Translations under genes and position numbers: made by a program
NCBI GenBank assembly: GCA_900320455.1
Contig: ONSK01000130.1
Location: 1-37,407 of the forward strand
DNA: 37,407 nt
Source: an uncultured Erysipelotrichaceae bacterium
Lineage (GTDB): Bacteria > Bacillota_I > Bacilli_A > Erysipelotrichales > Erysipelotrichaceae
Reading direction: 5' to 3'
The notes under the pieces: model-generated
Told to the model about the DNA's origin: nothing
What the model saw: the letters and a program-made list of their open reading frames with translations, nothing else
Database searches by the model: none
Part shown: positions 15,964 through 23,868 of the stretch, one piece after another
How positions within the stretch are numbered: the stretch's first letter is position 1
How the letters are laid out: each line of letters starts with the position of its first letter

Positions 15964-16821
15964 TTATTCCAGAGGTTTCTGATAGTAATTGCCTACGATC
16001 TTTTCAACGTTGTTTACGGTGATGAACGCCTTCGGATCCACTGCATGTATCGCCGCGATCACATCCTGTTTCTGGAACGCGTTGATCGTGATCATCATCA
16101 GGTAATGTTCCTTGTGGGAATACTCTCCCATGCACTTCAGTGTTGTGATGCCATGGCGGCAGATATGGAAGATCGCCTGGGAGATTTCCTCCGGATAATC
16201 CGTGACAATGTGCAGACGCTTGAGCTTGTAGCGCTCATGCAGGGTATTGACGACTTCCTTGGATACATACTGGAAGATCATTGAATACAGCGCCTGGTTC
16301 CAGCCGAAGCACATGCCGGCAATCGTCAGCACGCACGCGTTTAACATGAACAGATAATTCCATGTCGGCATGTTCAGCCTGCCGGAAAGGTCAACGGCGA
16401 TAAAGTCCGTGCCGCCGGAGCTGGCATTGTAACGCAGCGCCGTTCCCACGGCAAATCCGTTGATCACACCGCCGAACACGGATATCAGCAGCGGATCGCT
16501 GGTCAGCTCCGTTACCGGGATCAGCGACGTGAACAGAGATGATTCACTGAACCAGAGAACAGAATACAGAATGAATTTATGTCCGATATGTTTCCACACA
16601 AACAGCGTGGTGATGATGTTCATCGTGAAGTAGATGATACTGAATGAGATATGGATCCCCGCTCTGGACGCAAGCAGCTCGGTAAGCAGACGCGAGATGC
16701 CGGCATAGCCGCCCGGAAACAGATTTCCCGATTTGACGAAGCTGTTCATTCCGAAGGAATAAATCAGCGCTGATACGGTGATCATCAGGATCCTTACGGT
16801 ATCCTTCTTTTCATAATGCAT
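15964..16821 (-). CDS. YitT family membrane protein (DUF161/DUF2179)
   Basis: 285 residues. Five or so transmembrane helices fill the first 200 residues, with the family's GGYAGISRLL and NASSGGTDFIAV motifs (two repeats of a Gly-rich turn). The C-terminal cytoplasmic DUF2179 domain (about 205-285) ends with IVGNYYQKPLE. Substrate and role are unknown for the family. An AGGAG site precedes the ATG. It follows prs after a terminator, so it probably depends on read-through or a weak promoter in the 36-bp gap. Confidence 0.92.
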   Translation of the reverse strand: MHYEKKDTVRILMITVSALIYSFGMNSFVKSGNLFPGGYAGISRLLTELLASRAGIHISFSIIYFTMNIITTLFVWKHIGHKFILYSVLWFSESSLFTSLIPVTELTSDPLLISVFGGVINGFAVGTALRYNASSGGTDFIAVDLSGRLNMPTWNYLFMLNACVLTIAGMCFGWNQALYSMIFQYVSKEVVNTLHERYKLKRLHIVTDYPEEISQAIFHICRHGITTLKCMGEYSHKEHYLMMITINAFQKQDVIAAIHAVDPKAFITVNNVEKIVGNYYQKPLE

Positions 16822-16857
16822 TTGTCCTGTCTCCTGAAGAATGGTGTTCTTATGGAC

Positions 16858-16886
16858 GAAAAAACGCCGGTATTTTCAGCCGGCGT
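16858..16886 (-). terminator. Rho-independent terminator after prs
   Basis: Minus strand: ACGCCGG, 9-base loop, CCGGCGT, then TTTTT. Confidence 0.85.
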
Positions 16887-16902
16887 ATTTTGCATAGTCG
16901 GA

Positions 16903-17874
16903 TTACTTGTTTGTGTAATCGTATTTTGTATAAACCGCGGAAACCGGTGTGTGATTCTGGATCGCGTCAATTGTCTGAGCAATCATATCAGCCACGGAGA
17001 GAACTGTGATCTTTGCGGACTGTTCTCTTTTTTCAGGGCTCAGCGGAATGGTGTCGGTGATGACCATTTCCTTGATCGGGGAATTCTCGATCTTCGCAAT
17101 TGCGTCTCTGGAGAATACACCGTGCGTAATGCCTGTGTAGATCTCTGTTGCGCCGTGATCCTTCAGGATCTGGCAGCCGGCAACGAGTGATCCTGCTGTA
17201 TCGCAGATATCATCAATGACGATGCAGATCTTGCCTTCCACATCACCGATGATATTCTGTGCTTCAACCATGTTCGGCTTCGGTCTTCTCTTGTCAATGA
17301 TCGCGATTGTTGTATCAAGGATATCCGCAAGCTTTCTGGCACGGACAACTCCGCCGTGGTCAGGAGAGACAACAACGACGTCCTCTGTGTTGAAACCTTT
17401 GTCCTTGAAGTACTTGCCGATCATCGGTACAGCTGTCAGATCATCGATCGGAATGTCGAAGTATCCCTGAATCTGGGCAGCGTGCAGATCGAAAGTGAGA
17501 ATGCGGTTGGCTCCGGCAACCTGAAGCAGGTTGGCGACAAGCTTGGAAGTGATCGGCTGACGCGGGGCAGCCTTGCGGTCCTGACGTGCGTATCCGTAAT
17601 ACGGCATGATAATGTTGATCTCACCGGCACTTGCTCTCTTGCATGCGTCGATGCAGATAAGTACTTCCATCAGATGTTCCGTTACCGGATTGCATGTGGA
17701 CTGTACGATGAATACAGAGCGTCCTCTGATGGATTCCTGCGGTTCAACAAGAATCTCGCCGTCGGCGAAATGCTCAACCTTGATCTTGCCAAGCGGAAGA
17801 TCGAGCTTTTCACAGATCGATGCCGCCAGCTCAGTGCTGGATGTAAGTGCGAATACAACAGTTTCCTTCACCAT
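16903..17874 (-). CDS. prs: Ribose-phosphate pyrophosphokinase (PRPP synthetase)
   Basis: 323 residues, class I PRPP synthetase. Visible motifs: the catalytic flexible-loop block YYGYARQDRKAAPRQPITSK, the FDLHAAQIQGYF metal/ATP motif, and the PRPP-binding VIDDICDTAGSL. It makes PRPP from ribose 5-phosphate and ATP for nucleotide, His and Trp synthesis. In many Bacillota prs follows glmU directly; here a GNAT gene stands between them and prs has its own promoter. The leader is about 35 nt with an AAAGAGG site. Length and motifs are normal. Confidence 0.97.
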   Translation of the reverse strand: MVKETVVFALTSSTELAASICEKLDLPLGKIKVEHFADGEILVEPQESIRGRSVFIVQSTCNPVTEHLMEVLICIDACKRASAGEINIIMPYYGYARQDRKAAPRQPITSKLVANLLQVAGANRILTFDLHAAQIQGYFDIPIDDLTAVPMIGKYFKDKGFNTEDVVVVSPDHGGVVRARKLADILDTTIAIIDKRRPKPNMVEAQNIIGDVEGKICIVIDDICDTAGSLVAGCQILKDHGATEIYTGITHGVFSRDAIAKIENSPIKEMVITDTIPLSPEKREQSAKITVLSVADMIAQTIDAIQNHTPVSAVYTKYDYTNK

Positions 17875-17919
17875 GTGTTTTTTCCTCTTTCTTCTTATTT
17901 GAGTTCTATCGCGTCTTCA

Positions 17920-17948
17920 AGTAAACCAGTTTTCTGCGCATCCGTCAA
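17920..17948 (-). promoter_or_regulatory. prs promoter
   Basis: Minus strand: TTGACG, 17-bp spacer, TTTACT. It places the start of transcription about 40 bp upstream of the prs ATG. Confidence 0.65.
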
Positions 17949-17976
17949 CCCTTCAAAGTGAGGGAAATGAACGAAA

Positions 17977-18573
17977 TCATATCTGAGGATAACGCATTGT
18001 ATACATATGCACGCCGCTTTCGAGCACCGCGTCTTTCTCGCACTGCATGCCGACATGCATGTATTTTGCGGCTTTCAGGCTGCTGTCAGTATCCAGAATG
18101 CATGCGCACGCGCACCGCTCCGCTTCCGCAAACGGCTCCGCCAGCAGTTTTCGCAGACATCCGGTTCCCTGGTATTCTTTTTTCACGGCAATCAGCGACA
18201 CATCGATATAATCTCTGTCATTCGCGTGGGCAAGGGTATAATCCTGCCAGTCCTTTCTGATCAGGATCATCTTCTGTGTCACAAGGGGAGGCAGTCTTCT
18301 GATAAAGCGGATCATCAGCACGATGTCACGGTACCAGGGCATCCCTGCCTTCTTGTGATGCCAGACGATATATCCCTCTTCTCTTTCGCTCAGCGCATAC
18401 AGGGCATGAATGCGCATGTATTCCTCCAGCACTGTCTCAAAGTAGATCACTGCTGTTTTCTGATCCATGCACCGGTATACAATGCCGTCTTCGGAAAGAA
18501 AGGCTTCCGCAAAGGCAGAAGCGATCTCATGCAGTTTTTCCTCTGAAAGATTCCCGAGACAGATCATGATCAC
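17977..18573 (-). CDS. GNAT family N-acetyltransferase
   Basis: 198 residues from a GTG that overlaps the glmU stop as GTGA; an ATG at 18567 is the alternative. The acetyl-CoA site is in motif A: DVSLIAVKKEY followed by QGTGCLRKLL (the QxxGxG/A loop, about residue 133-143). Motif B follows with SSLKAAKYMHVGM. The substrate is not shown by sequence. The immediate upstream GlmU lacks its acetyltransferase half, and co-translation with it raises the possibility that this enzyme acetylates a glucosamine phosphate, as the GNAT enzyme GNA1 does in eukaryotes. That is inference; a general amino- or protein-acetyltransferase is equally compatible with the motifs. Confidence 0.85.
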   Translation of the reverse strand: MIMICLGNLSEEKLHEIASAFAEAFLSEDGIVYRCMDQKTAVIYFETVLEEYMRIHALYALSEREEGYIVWHHKKAGMPWYRDIVLMIRFIRRLPPLVTQKMILIRKDWQDYTLAHANDRDYIDVSLIAVKKEYQGTGCLRKLLAEPFAEAERCACACILDTDSSLKAAKYMHVGMQCEKDAVLESGVHMYTMRYPQI

Positions 18574-19481
18574 TCTTCAGGAAGGATCTTTCCGTCACGC
18601 ACCCATGTGCCGGGACGCACCACGGCGCCATCCGCGACCTCGGTCTTTCCGAACAGATATGTATTCGGCCAGACAGTGACGTCATGTCCGAATGTGACCT
18701 CCGGTCCGATGAAGGTATTCTCAGGATCGACGATCGTGACGCCTTCCTTCATCCACGCGGTATTGATGCGCTTTCTGAGATAGGCAGTAGCTCTTGCCAG
18801 CTCAACGTTGTCATTGACGCCCTGCACTTCCAGCCAGTCTTCCGCTTTGACGGCCTTGACGGTCTTTCCCAGTCCCTTGAGAATCTCAACAAGGTCTGTG
18901 ATGTAGTATTCATGCTGGGCATTGTCATTCTTCAGCAGCTTCAGTCCTTCAAACAGCGCTTCGTTGTTGAAGGCATAGATGCCGGTGTTGACTTCTCTGA
19001 CTTCTCTTTCCTCCGGTGTGGCATCCTTGAACTCAACGATCTTCTCAACCGTTCCGTCCGCGTTTCTGATAACGCGTCCATAGGAGGCAGCGTCCTCCGG
19101 AACAACAGTAAGTACAGCCATGTCGGCATCTTCCACCGCTTTGTAAAGCTCGCTGTAGGTTTCGCTTCTGACGCACGGGCAGTCGCCGTTGACGACCAGT
19201 GTCAGGCCTTTTTCACCTTCCAGCTGCTTTGCCTGCATCACTGCGTGGCCGGTGCCGAGCTGCGGCTCCTGCACGGCGAATTCGCACTGTCCTTCCAGGG
19301 CCTTCTCGACCAGTTCATGTCCGTATCCGACGATTGCGACGGTACGTTCCGCGCCGGCTTTCTTAACGTTGTTCAGGATCACCTGCGCCATTGCGTCATC
19401 CAGTACCTTGTGCAGCACCTTCGGCAGTTCTGATTTCATTCTTGTGCCTTTTCCGGCAGCCATAATTACAGCAAACTTCAT
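18570..19481 (-). CDS. glmU: GlmU-type UDP-GlcNAc pyrophosphorylase, lacking the acetyltransferase domain
   Basis: 303 residues against about 455 in ordinary GlmU. The uridyltransferase domain is complete: MAAGKGTRMKSELPKVLH at the N-terminus, QEPQLGTGHAVMQA, VNGDCP (metal Asp), YGRVI, EVNTGIYAF and VQGVND. After the linker helix only about three left-handed beta-helix coils remain (FIGPEVTFGHDVTVWPN onward) before WVRDGKILPEE and the stop. The acetyl-CoA site and the catalytic His of the C-terminal half are absent. No frameshifted remains of that domain lie downstream, where a GNAT gene overlaps the stop. It should still convert GlcNAc-1-P and UTP to UDP-GlcNAc. ATGA overlap with ispE. Confidence 0.9.
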   Translation of the reverse strand: MKFAVIMAAGKGTRMKSELPKVLHKVLDDAMAQVILNNVKKAGAERTVAIVGYGHELVEKALEGQCEFAVQEPQLGTGHAVMQAKQLEGEKGLTLVVNGDCPCVRSETYSELYKAVEDADMAVLTVVPEDAASYGRVIRNADGTVEKIVEFKDATPEEREVREVNTGIYAFNNEALFEGLKLLKNDNAQHEYYITDLVEILKGLGKTVKAVKAEDWLEVQGVNDNVELARATAYLRKRINTAWMKEGVTIVDPENTFIGPEVTFGHDVTVWPNTYLFGKTEVADGAVVRPGTWVRDGKILPEE

Positions 19482-20329
19482 ATTCTTCCTCCGTTCAGTA
19501 TCCGTGTTCTTCTGACAAAATAACGTTCATGTCTCATCTGTTTCATCGTTTCTTCCAGCAGTTCCTCATTCTTCGTGACAGCGAAGACCGTGGAACCGCT
19601 GCCGCTCATCAGCACGCCGTCAAAGCCTGCCTCTGTCAGCCTGTTCCTGACGGTGCGGATCTCCCTCACCAGCTGAATGGCAGCCGGTTCCAGGCTGTTG
19701 CCAAGGGACGCCACCATTTTCTCATAGTTTCCTGTGATCAGCGCTTCACGCATCGCATCACAATCCGGGTGAGGACATTCGGTATGGTCTGCCAGTTCAA
19801 AGGCATCCTTTGTGGAAACGCCCTTCTGCGGTTTTACCAGCAGGATATCAAAGTCCGCATTGCAGGAGAACGGATAGATCTTCTCTCCCGTCCCTTCCAC
19901 AAGAGCCGGCTTGTTTACAACACAGAAGGGGACGTCTGAGCCGACCTGTCTTGCGATGTCGATCATCTCGTCCGTGCTCATATGCAGGCTGAGCATCCTG
20001 TCGATCAGACGGATCGCCGCAGCCGCATCAGCGCTTCCTCCGGCCAGGCCTGCCCGTGTTGGAATATGCTTTGTCAGTGAACAGGCAAAGCCGCCCGGGA
20101 TCTGATAGCGCTCCTGCATCACACGGATCGCCTTGATGACTGTGTTCTTCTCATTCACCGGCAGAAAGCTGCGGTTCAGTGCCAGGGATGTCTCTGCCGC
20201 CGGAACCATCTCCAGCACATCATAGAAATCCAGCGGAACCATGATCATCTTCAGCTCATGGTATCCGTCATCCCTTCTGCCTGCGATATCCAGGCAGAGA
20301 TTGATTTTCGCGTATGCTCTGTCTTTCAT
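19478..20329 (-). CDS. ispE: 4-diphosphocytidyl-2-C-methyl-D-erythritol kinase
   Basis: 283 residues, GHMP kinase fold. The N-terminal AYAKINLCLDI, the ATP-binding PTRAGLAGGSADAAA (about 90-104) and the C-terminal MSGSGSTVFAV motif are all present. It phosphorylates CDP-methylerythritol in the non-mevalonate isoprenoid pathway, so this organism uses MEP for isoprenoids. ATGA overlaps join it to rsmA and glmU. The rsmA-ispE-glmU order is common in Bacillota. Confidence 0.96.
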   Translation of the reverse strand: MKDRAYAKINLCLDIAGRRDDGYHELKMIMVPLDFYDVLEMVPAAETSLALNRSFLPVNEKNTVIKAIRVMQERYQIPGGFACSLTKHIPTRAGLAGGSADAAAAIRLIDRMLSLHMSTDEMIDIARQVGSDVPFCVVNKPALVEGTGEKIYPFSCNADFDILLVKPQKGVSTKDAFELADHTECPHPDCDAMREALITGNYEKMVASLGNSLEPAAIQLVREIRTVRNRLTEAGFDGVLMSGSGSTVFAVTKNEELLEETMKQMRHERYFVRRTRILNGGRI

Positions 20330-21168
20330 TTCAAAACCTCAAAGATCTTTCTGATCTCATCTGTTGTCATTTCCTGTGCTCTTCTGGAAGGATCAATGCC
20401 TGCTTTCTGAAGCGCTTCTGACGCCTTCTCCGCATCCTGCAGGTATTCCTTCAGATTATTATAGATCGTCTTCCTTCTCTGTTTGAAACAGCCTCTGACC
20501 AGAGCGAAGAAACTGCGGATCTCTTCCGGTGTTTCTTCTGTGTCACGGCGTACAAACTGGATGATCACACTGTCCACATTCGGCGAAGGATTGAAGCTTC
20601 TGCCGGGAACCGTAAACAGCTTTTTCACGTCATACAGATACTGTCCCTCACAGGATAATGCGCTGTATTCCGCTGATCCCGGTTTTGCCGCAAAGCGCTC
20701 TCCGACCTCTTTCTGAACCATGACCGTAATGCAGGAGATATCCTGGCATTCAAAGATGCGGAAGAGAATCTGGCTGGTGATATAGTACGGCAGATTCGCG
20801 CATACCGATACCGTTCCGTACTGTTTCTTCAGTTCTGCCGCCTTTGCGTCAAGATCCTCCGTCAGAAAGTCTTTGTGAATCACTTCAATATTGTCATATG
20901 CGCTGAGCACGTCCTTCAGAACGGGAATCAGACGCTCATCGATCTCATAGGCGCAGACAAAGCGGGCGTATCTTGCCAGCTGTTCTGTCAGACTGCCGAT
21001 GCCGGGACCGATCTCAATGACGGCTCCTTCCGGATGCGACATCTGGGCGCATTTTTCCACGATGACGGGATCCACGAGAAAATTCTGCCCGTAGCCTTTC
21101 TTGGCACGGATACCGTACTGATCGAGGATTTCCTTTGTGCGCGAAGGCACCGATATAAACTTTGTCAT
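20326..21168 (-). CDS. rsmA: 16S rRNA dimethyladenosine transferase (KsgA)
   Basis: 280 residues. Motifs in order: KKGYGQNFLVDP, the SAM loop VIEIGPGIGSLTEQL, the acidic EIDERL, CANLPYYITS (the catalytic NLPY) and FNPSPNVDSVIIQF. It dimethylates A1518 and A1519 in the 16S rRNA 3' hairpin late in small-subunit assembly. Start overlaps rnmV stop as ATGA. Confidence 0.97.
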   Translation of the reverse strand: MTKFISVPSRTKEILDQYGIRAKKGYGQNFLVDPVIVEKCAQMSHPEGAVIEIGPGIGSLTEQLARYARFVCAYEIDERLIPVLKDVLSAYDNIEVIHKDFLTEDLDAKAAELKKQYGTVSVCANLPYYITSQILFRIFECQDISCITVMVQKEVGERFAAKPGSAEYSALSCEGQYLYDVKKLFTVPGRSFNPSPNVDSVIIQFVRRDTEETPEEIRSFFALVRGCFKQRRKTIYNNLKEYLQDAEKASEALQKAGIDPSRRAQEMTTDEIRKIFEVLK

Positions 21169-21698
21169 TCCAAAACCTTTCGCAGTTCTTCTTTCGTTAT
21201 CTGAAGACAGTTCAGCCTTCTGCGCATCGTTTTGGCTGATCCAAAGCCGATATGCAGTGCCTTTCCTGCCTTTTCCCGCAGTTCAGCGCTGTTCTCTCTG
21301 CCGCTTAAGCCGAGCTCATACATGTCCATTGCGCTGATCGTTTCTTTCATATCTTCCGTGTAAGTCACCAGGTTGGCAAGCGCTTCTTCAAGAATTGCTT
21401 TCTCAGCGTGTTCCACACCGACCTTCTTCTCTGTTCTTGCGTCCTCTTTCTGCACATAGGCATTCTTACAGCCGGGTACTGTCTGGTTGATCAGATGCCG
21501 GATGCGGTTGCCTGGTGAATCGGGATCGGTGAAGATGATCACACCCCTTGTCTTCTGGGCCGCCTGAATCATCTGAAGTGTTTCTTCCGTGATGCCTGTT
21601 CCTGAAGTTTCCACCGTATCGCAGTCAAAGAATCTCTGCAGGCGCTGGGTGTCATGCCTGCCTTCGACCACGATCAGTTCTCTGATCGTCTTCTTCAC
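21165..21698 (-). CDS. rnmV: Ribonuclease M5
   Basis: 177 residues with a GTG start overlapping the tatD stop (GTGA). Toprim domain: VVEGRHDTQRL with the catalytic Glu, and FTDPDSPGNRIR supplying the DxD pair. The C-terminal half (LGLSGRENSAELREKAGKAL onward) matches the RNA/protein-binding region. It matures the 5S rRNA precursor in Bacillota, next to rsmA as in B. subtilis. Confidence 0.95.
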   Translation of the reverse strand: MKKTIRELIVVEGRHDTQRLQRFFDCDTVETSGTGITEETLQMIQAAQKTRGVIIFTDPDSPGNRIRHLINQTVPGCKNAYVQKEDARTEKKVGVEHAEKAILEEALANLVTYTEDMKETISAMDMYELGLSGRENSAELREKAGKALHIGFGSAKTMRRRLNCLQITKEELRKVLE

Positions 21699-22471
21699 TG
21701 TTTTCCCTCCAGGAATCTGTCCCAGTTGGCGGCGATCACATCCGCCATGTGTTCTGTTGTCACATTTCTGACTTCCGCCATCTTCTTGACAATCAGCGGA
21801 ATATAGGAAGGTTCATTTCTCTTTCCGCGCATCGGCACCGGTGCCATGTACGGGCAGTCCGTTTCCGAAAGCAGATAATTCTCATCAATATCCTCGCAGA
21901 CTTCCACGGAATGTCTCGCGTTCTTGAATGTCAGTGCCCCGCCAAGCGCGATATAGAAGCCTCTCTTTGTGAATTCCCTTGCCATCTCCTTTGTGGAGGA
22001 ATAGCAGTGCAGAAGCGCTCTTCCGCCTTGTTCTTTCATGATGTCAAAGGTATCCTGGATGGCATCCCTGGAATGTACCAGATACGGCTTGTTCAGCTGC
22101 TTTGCCAGCTCGATCTGGCGGATGAAGAAATCTCTTTGAAGCTTTCTGACTTCCGGATCCTTCTCCCAGTAATAATCCAGTCCGATCTCACCGATGCATG
22201 TGATGCGGGGATCTGCGGCTGTTTTGACAAACAGCTGCCAGTCCTCTTCACTGACACCGGCGACATCCTCCGGAAAGATTCCGGCAGCCACCTGGTATTT
22301 GTGCAGATCTCTTTCCGCGAAGGCAATGGCCTTCATCGTTTCCTCATGGGAGAGGGTGATGATCATGATCCTGTCAACGTGTGCTTCTTCCGTTCTGCGG
22401 ATCACATCCTCCAGATCTTCCTGGAATTCCTCTGCCATGATATGCGCGTGTGTGTCGATAAAATACGTCAT
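21695..22471 (-). CDS. tatD: TatD family metal-dependent DNase
   Basis: 258 residues from the ATG at 22471, which lies 1 bp after the mnmE stop and has a GGGGAAA site; an upstream ATG at 22510 would overlap mnmE and is rejected. Amidohydrolase-type TIM barrel: FIDTHAHIM at the N-terminus, IGEIGLDYYW, YLVHSRDA, LLHCYSST, and the C-terminal LLSETDCPYMAP. These supply the two-metal site. TatD/YabD enzymes are 3'-5' exonucleases and deacylases. The order tatD-rnmV-rsmA is conserved in Bacillota. Confidence 0.95.
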   Translation of the reverse strand: MTYFIDTHAHIMAEEFQEDLEDVIRRTEEAHVDRIMIITLSHEETMKAIAFAERDLHKYQVAAGIFPEDVAGVSEEDWQLFVKTAADPRITCIGEIGLDYYWEKDPEVRKLQRDFFIRQIELAKQLNKPYLVHSRDAIQDTFDIMKEQGGRALLHCYSSTKEMAREFTKRGFYIALGGALTFKNARHSVEVCEDIDENYLLSETDCPYMAPVPMRGKRNEPSYIPLIVKKMAEVRNVTTEHMADVIAANWDRFLEGKQ

Positions 22472-22472
22472 G

Positions 22473-23798
22473 TTATTTCCCCAGGCAGAAGCGTGAGAAG
22501 ATCTCATCAAGCAGATCTTCCTTGCCTGCCTTTCCTGTGATTTCCTTCAGAGCTGTCCAGCTCTTTTCCAGATCGATCGTGATCAGATCCAGTTCCATGC
22601 CTGCCTTGAGTGCGTTCACTGCGTCATTCATGGCGCTTTCCGCCTGCAGGGCAAGACCGATCTGACGGTCGTTGTTGAGTGTATCGGTATTGGCATCGAT
22701 CAGCTGCCGTTCATAGCGTCTGATGATCTCCTGTTTCAGAGCGTCAATGTCGCCTCTGATCGCCGAGATACTGATATCAGATGCGGCAGGTGTGATATCC
22801 GTCTTGTTCCAGACGACGATTCTTTCCTTGTCTTCTGTCAGCTTCAGAAGTTCTCTGTCTTCATCGGTTAACGGACTTGTGGCATCCAGCACCAGAATGA
22901 CAAGCTGTGCCTTTTCCAGTGCTTTGAGAGAACGTTCAATGCCGATCTTCTCCACCGTATCCTCGCTTTCACGGATCCCTGCCGTATCGATCAGATTCAG
23001 GGTGATGTCCTGAAAGCGTACAGTTCCTTCCACGAGGTCTCTTGTCGTTCCGGCAATATCAGTGACGATTGCCTTGTCTTCTTCAAGCAATGCATTTAAC
23101 AATGATGACTTGCCGACATTGGGACGGCCGAGGATGACTGTATCGATGCCTTCTCTGACAGAAGCGGCGTTCTCGGCTGTCTCAATGATCTTTCTGATCT
23201 CTTTCAGCCATTTTTCCGCTGCCGGCAGGATCTCTTCCTCGGTCAGCTGATGGACGTCATCGTATTCGGGATAATCGATGTTGACTTCGATGTTCGCGAT
23301 GATCTGTGTCAGTTCCTCTTCCAGCGGATCGATCAGCTTTCTGACAGATCCCTTGACGGAATGAATCGCCGATCTCGCGTTCAGATCGTCTTTCGCGTTG
23401 ACGAGGTCATTGACGGATTCCGCCTGAGCAAGGTCCATCTTGCCGTTGAGGAATGCCCTCTCGGTAAATTCACCGGGACGTGCCATCCGCACGCCGGTGC
23501 CGAGAATCAGACGCAGCACTTTTCTTGTAAGGAAGACACCGCCATGGCATCCGATCTCGACGATATCCTCGCCGGTATAGGAACGCGGCGCATGGAAAAC
23601 ACTGACAAGCACATTGTCCACCGGTTCTTCACGGTCATAGATGGTTCCATGAACGATCGTGTATCCTTCTGCCTTTGTCAGATCTTTTTTCATCAGCCTG
23701 GAAACGCACTGCAGGGCTTCATCTCCTGATACGCGGATCAGAGACACAGCTCCCTTGGCGTTGGCGGTTGCGATTGCTGCTATCGTATCCTTTGCCAT
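22473..23798 (-). CDS. mnmE: tRNA modification GTPase MnmE
   Basis: 441 residues. The N-terminal folate-binding domain starts TIAAIATANAKGAVSLIRVSG; the G domain shows GRPNVGKSS (G1), DTAGIRE (G3) and NKTD (G4). The C-terminal helical domain ends FCLGK, in place of the usual CIGK, keeping the essential Cys. With MnmG it makes the cmnm5 modification at U34 of several tRNAs. A GGGGAGG site precedes the ATG. It heads the operon running to the GNAT gene and is divergent from the helicase. In many genomes mnmE sits with mnmG and rnpA near the origin; that is not the case here. Confidence 0.96.
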   Translation of the reverse strand: MAKDTIAAIATANAKGAVSLIRVSGDEALQCVSRLMKKDLTKAEGYTIVHGTIYDREEPVDNVLVSVFHAPRSYTGEDIVEIGCHGGVFLTRKVLRLILGTGVRMARPGEFTERAFLNGKMDLAQAESVNDLVNAKDDLNARSAIHSVKGSVRKLIDPLEEELTQIIANIEVNIDYPEYDDVHQLTEEEILPAAEKWLKEIRKIIETAENAASVREGIDTVILGRPNVGKSSLLNALLEEDKAIVTDIAGTTRDLVEGTVRFQDITLNLIDTAGIRESEDTVEKIGIERSLKALEKAQLVILVLDATSPLTDEDRELLKLTEDKERIVVWNKTDITPAASDISISAIRGDIDALKQEIIRRYERQLIDANTDTLNNDRQIGLALQAESAMNDAVNALKAGMELDLITIDLEKSWTALKEITGKAGKEDLLDEIFSRFCLGK

Positions 23799-23815
23799 AG
23801 TCTTACCTCCCCATT

Positions 23816-23843
23816 ATGATACACGATTGTTCTCAAGTGTACA
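23816..23843 (-). promoter_or_regulatory. mnmE operon promoter
   Basis: Minus strand: TGTACA, 16-bp spacer, TATCAT. The -35 is the centre of a 14-bp palindrome. Confidence 0.5.
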
Positions 23844-23847
23844 CTTG
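23834..23847. promoter_or_regulatory. Perfect 14-bp palindrome between mnmE and the helicase gene (operator candidate)
   Basis: CAAGTGTACACTTG. It covers the mnmE -35 and the -35 region of the helicase promoter, so one dimeric regulator could act on both directions. Confidence 0.5.
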
Positions 23848-23853
23848 GAAACA

Positions 23854-23862
23854 TGGTATGAT
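23854..23862 (+). promoter_or_regulatory. Extended -10 of the helicase gene, 6 bp from its ATG
   Basis: TGGTATGAT (TGn plus TATGAT). Only six bases separate it from the start codon, and there is no Shine-Dalgarno site, consistent with a leaderless transcript. Confidence 0.5.
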
Positions 23863-23868
23863 TCTGTC

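Noticed and set aside
18300-18573. Frameshifted remains of the missing GlmU acetyltransferase half
   Set aside because: No hexapeptide repeat pattern is readable in the region; it encodes a coherent GNAT protein instead.
23659-23868. Upstream in-frame extension of the helicase gene
   Set aside because: It would overlap mnmE on the opposite strand and its promoter; the helicase alignment begins at the ATG at 23869.
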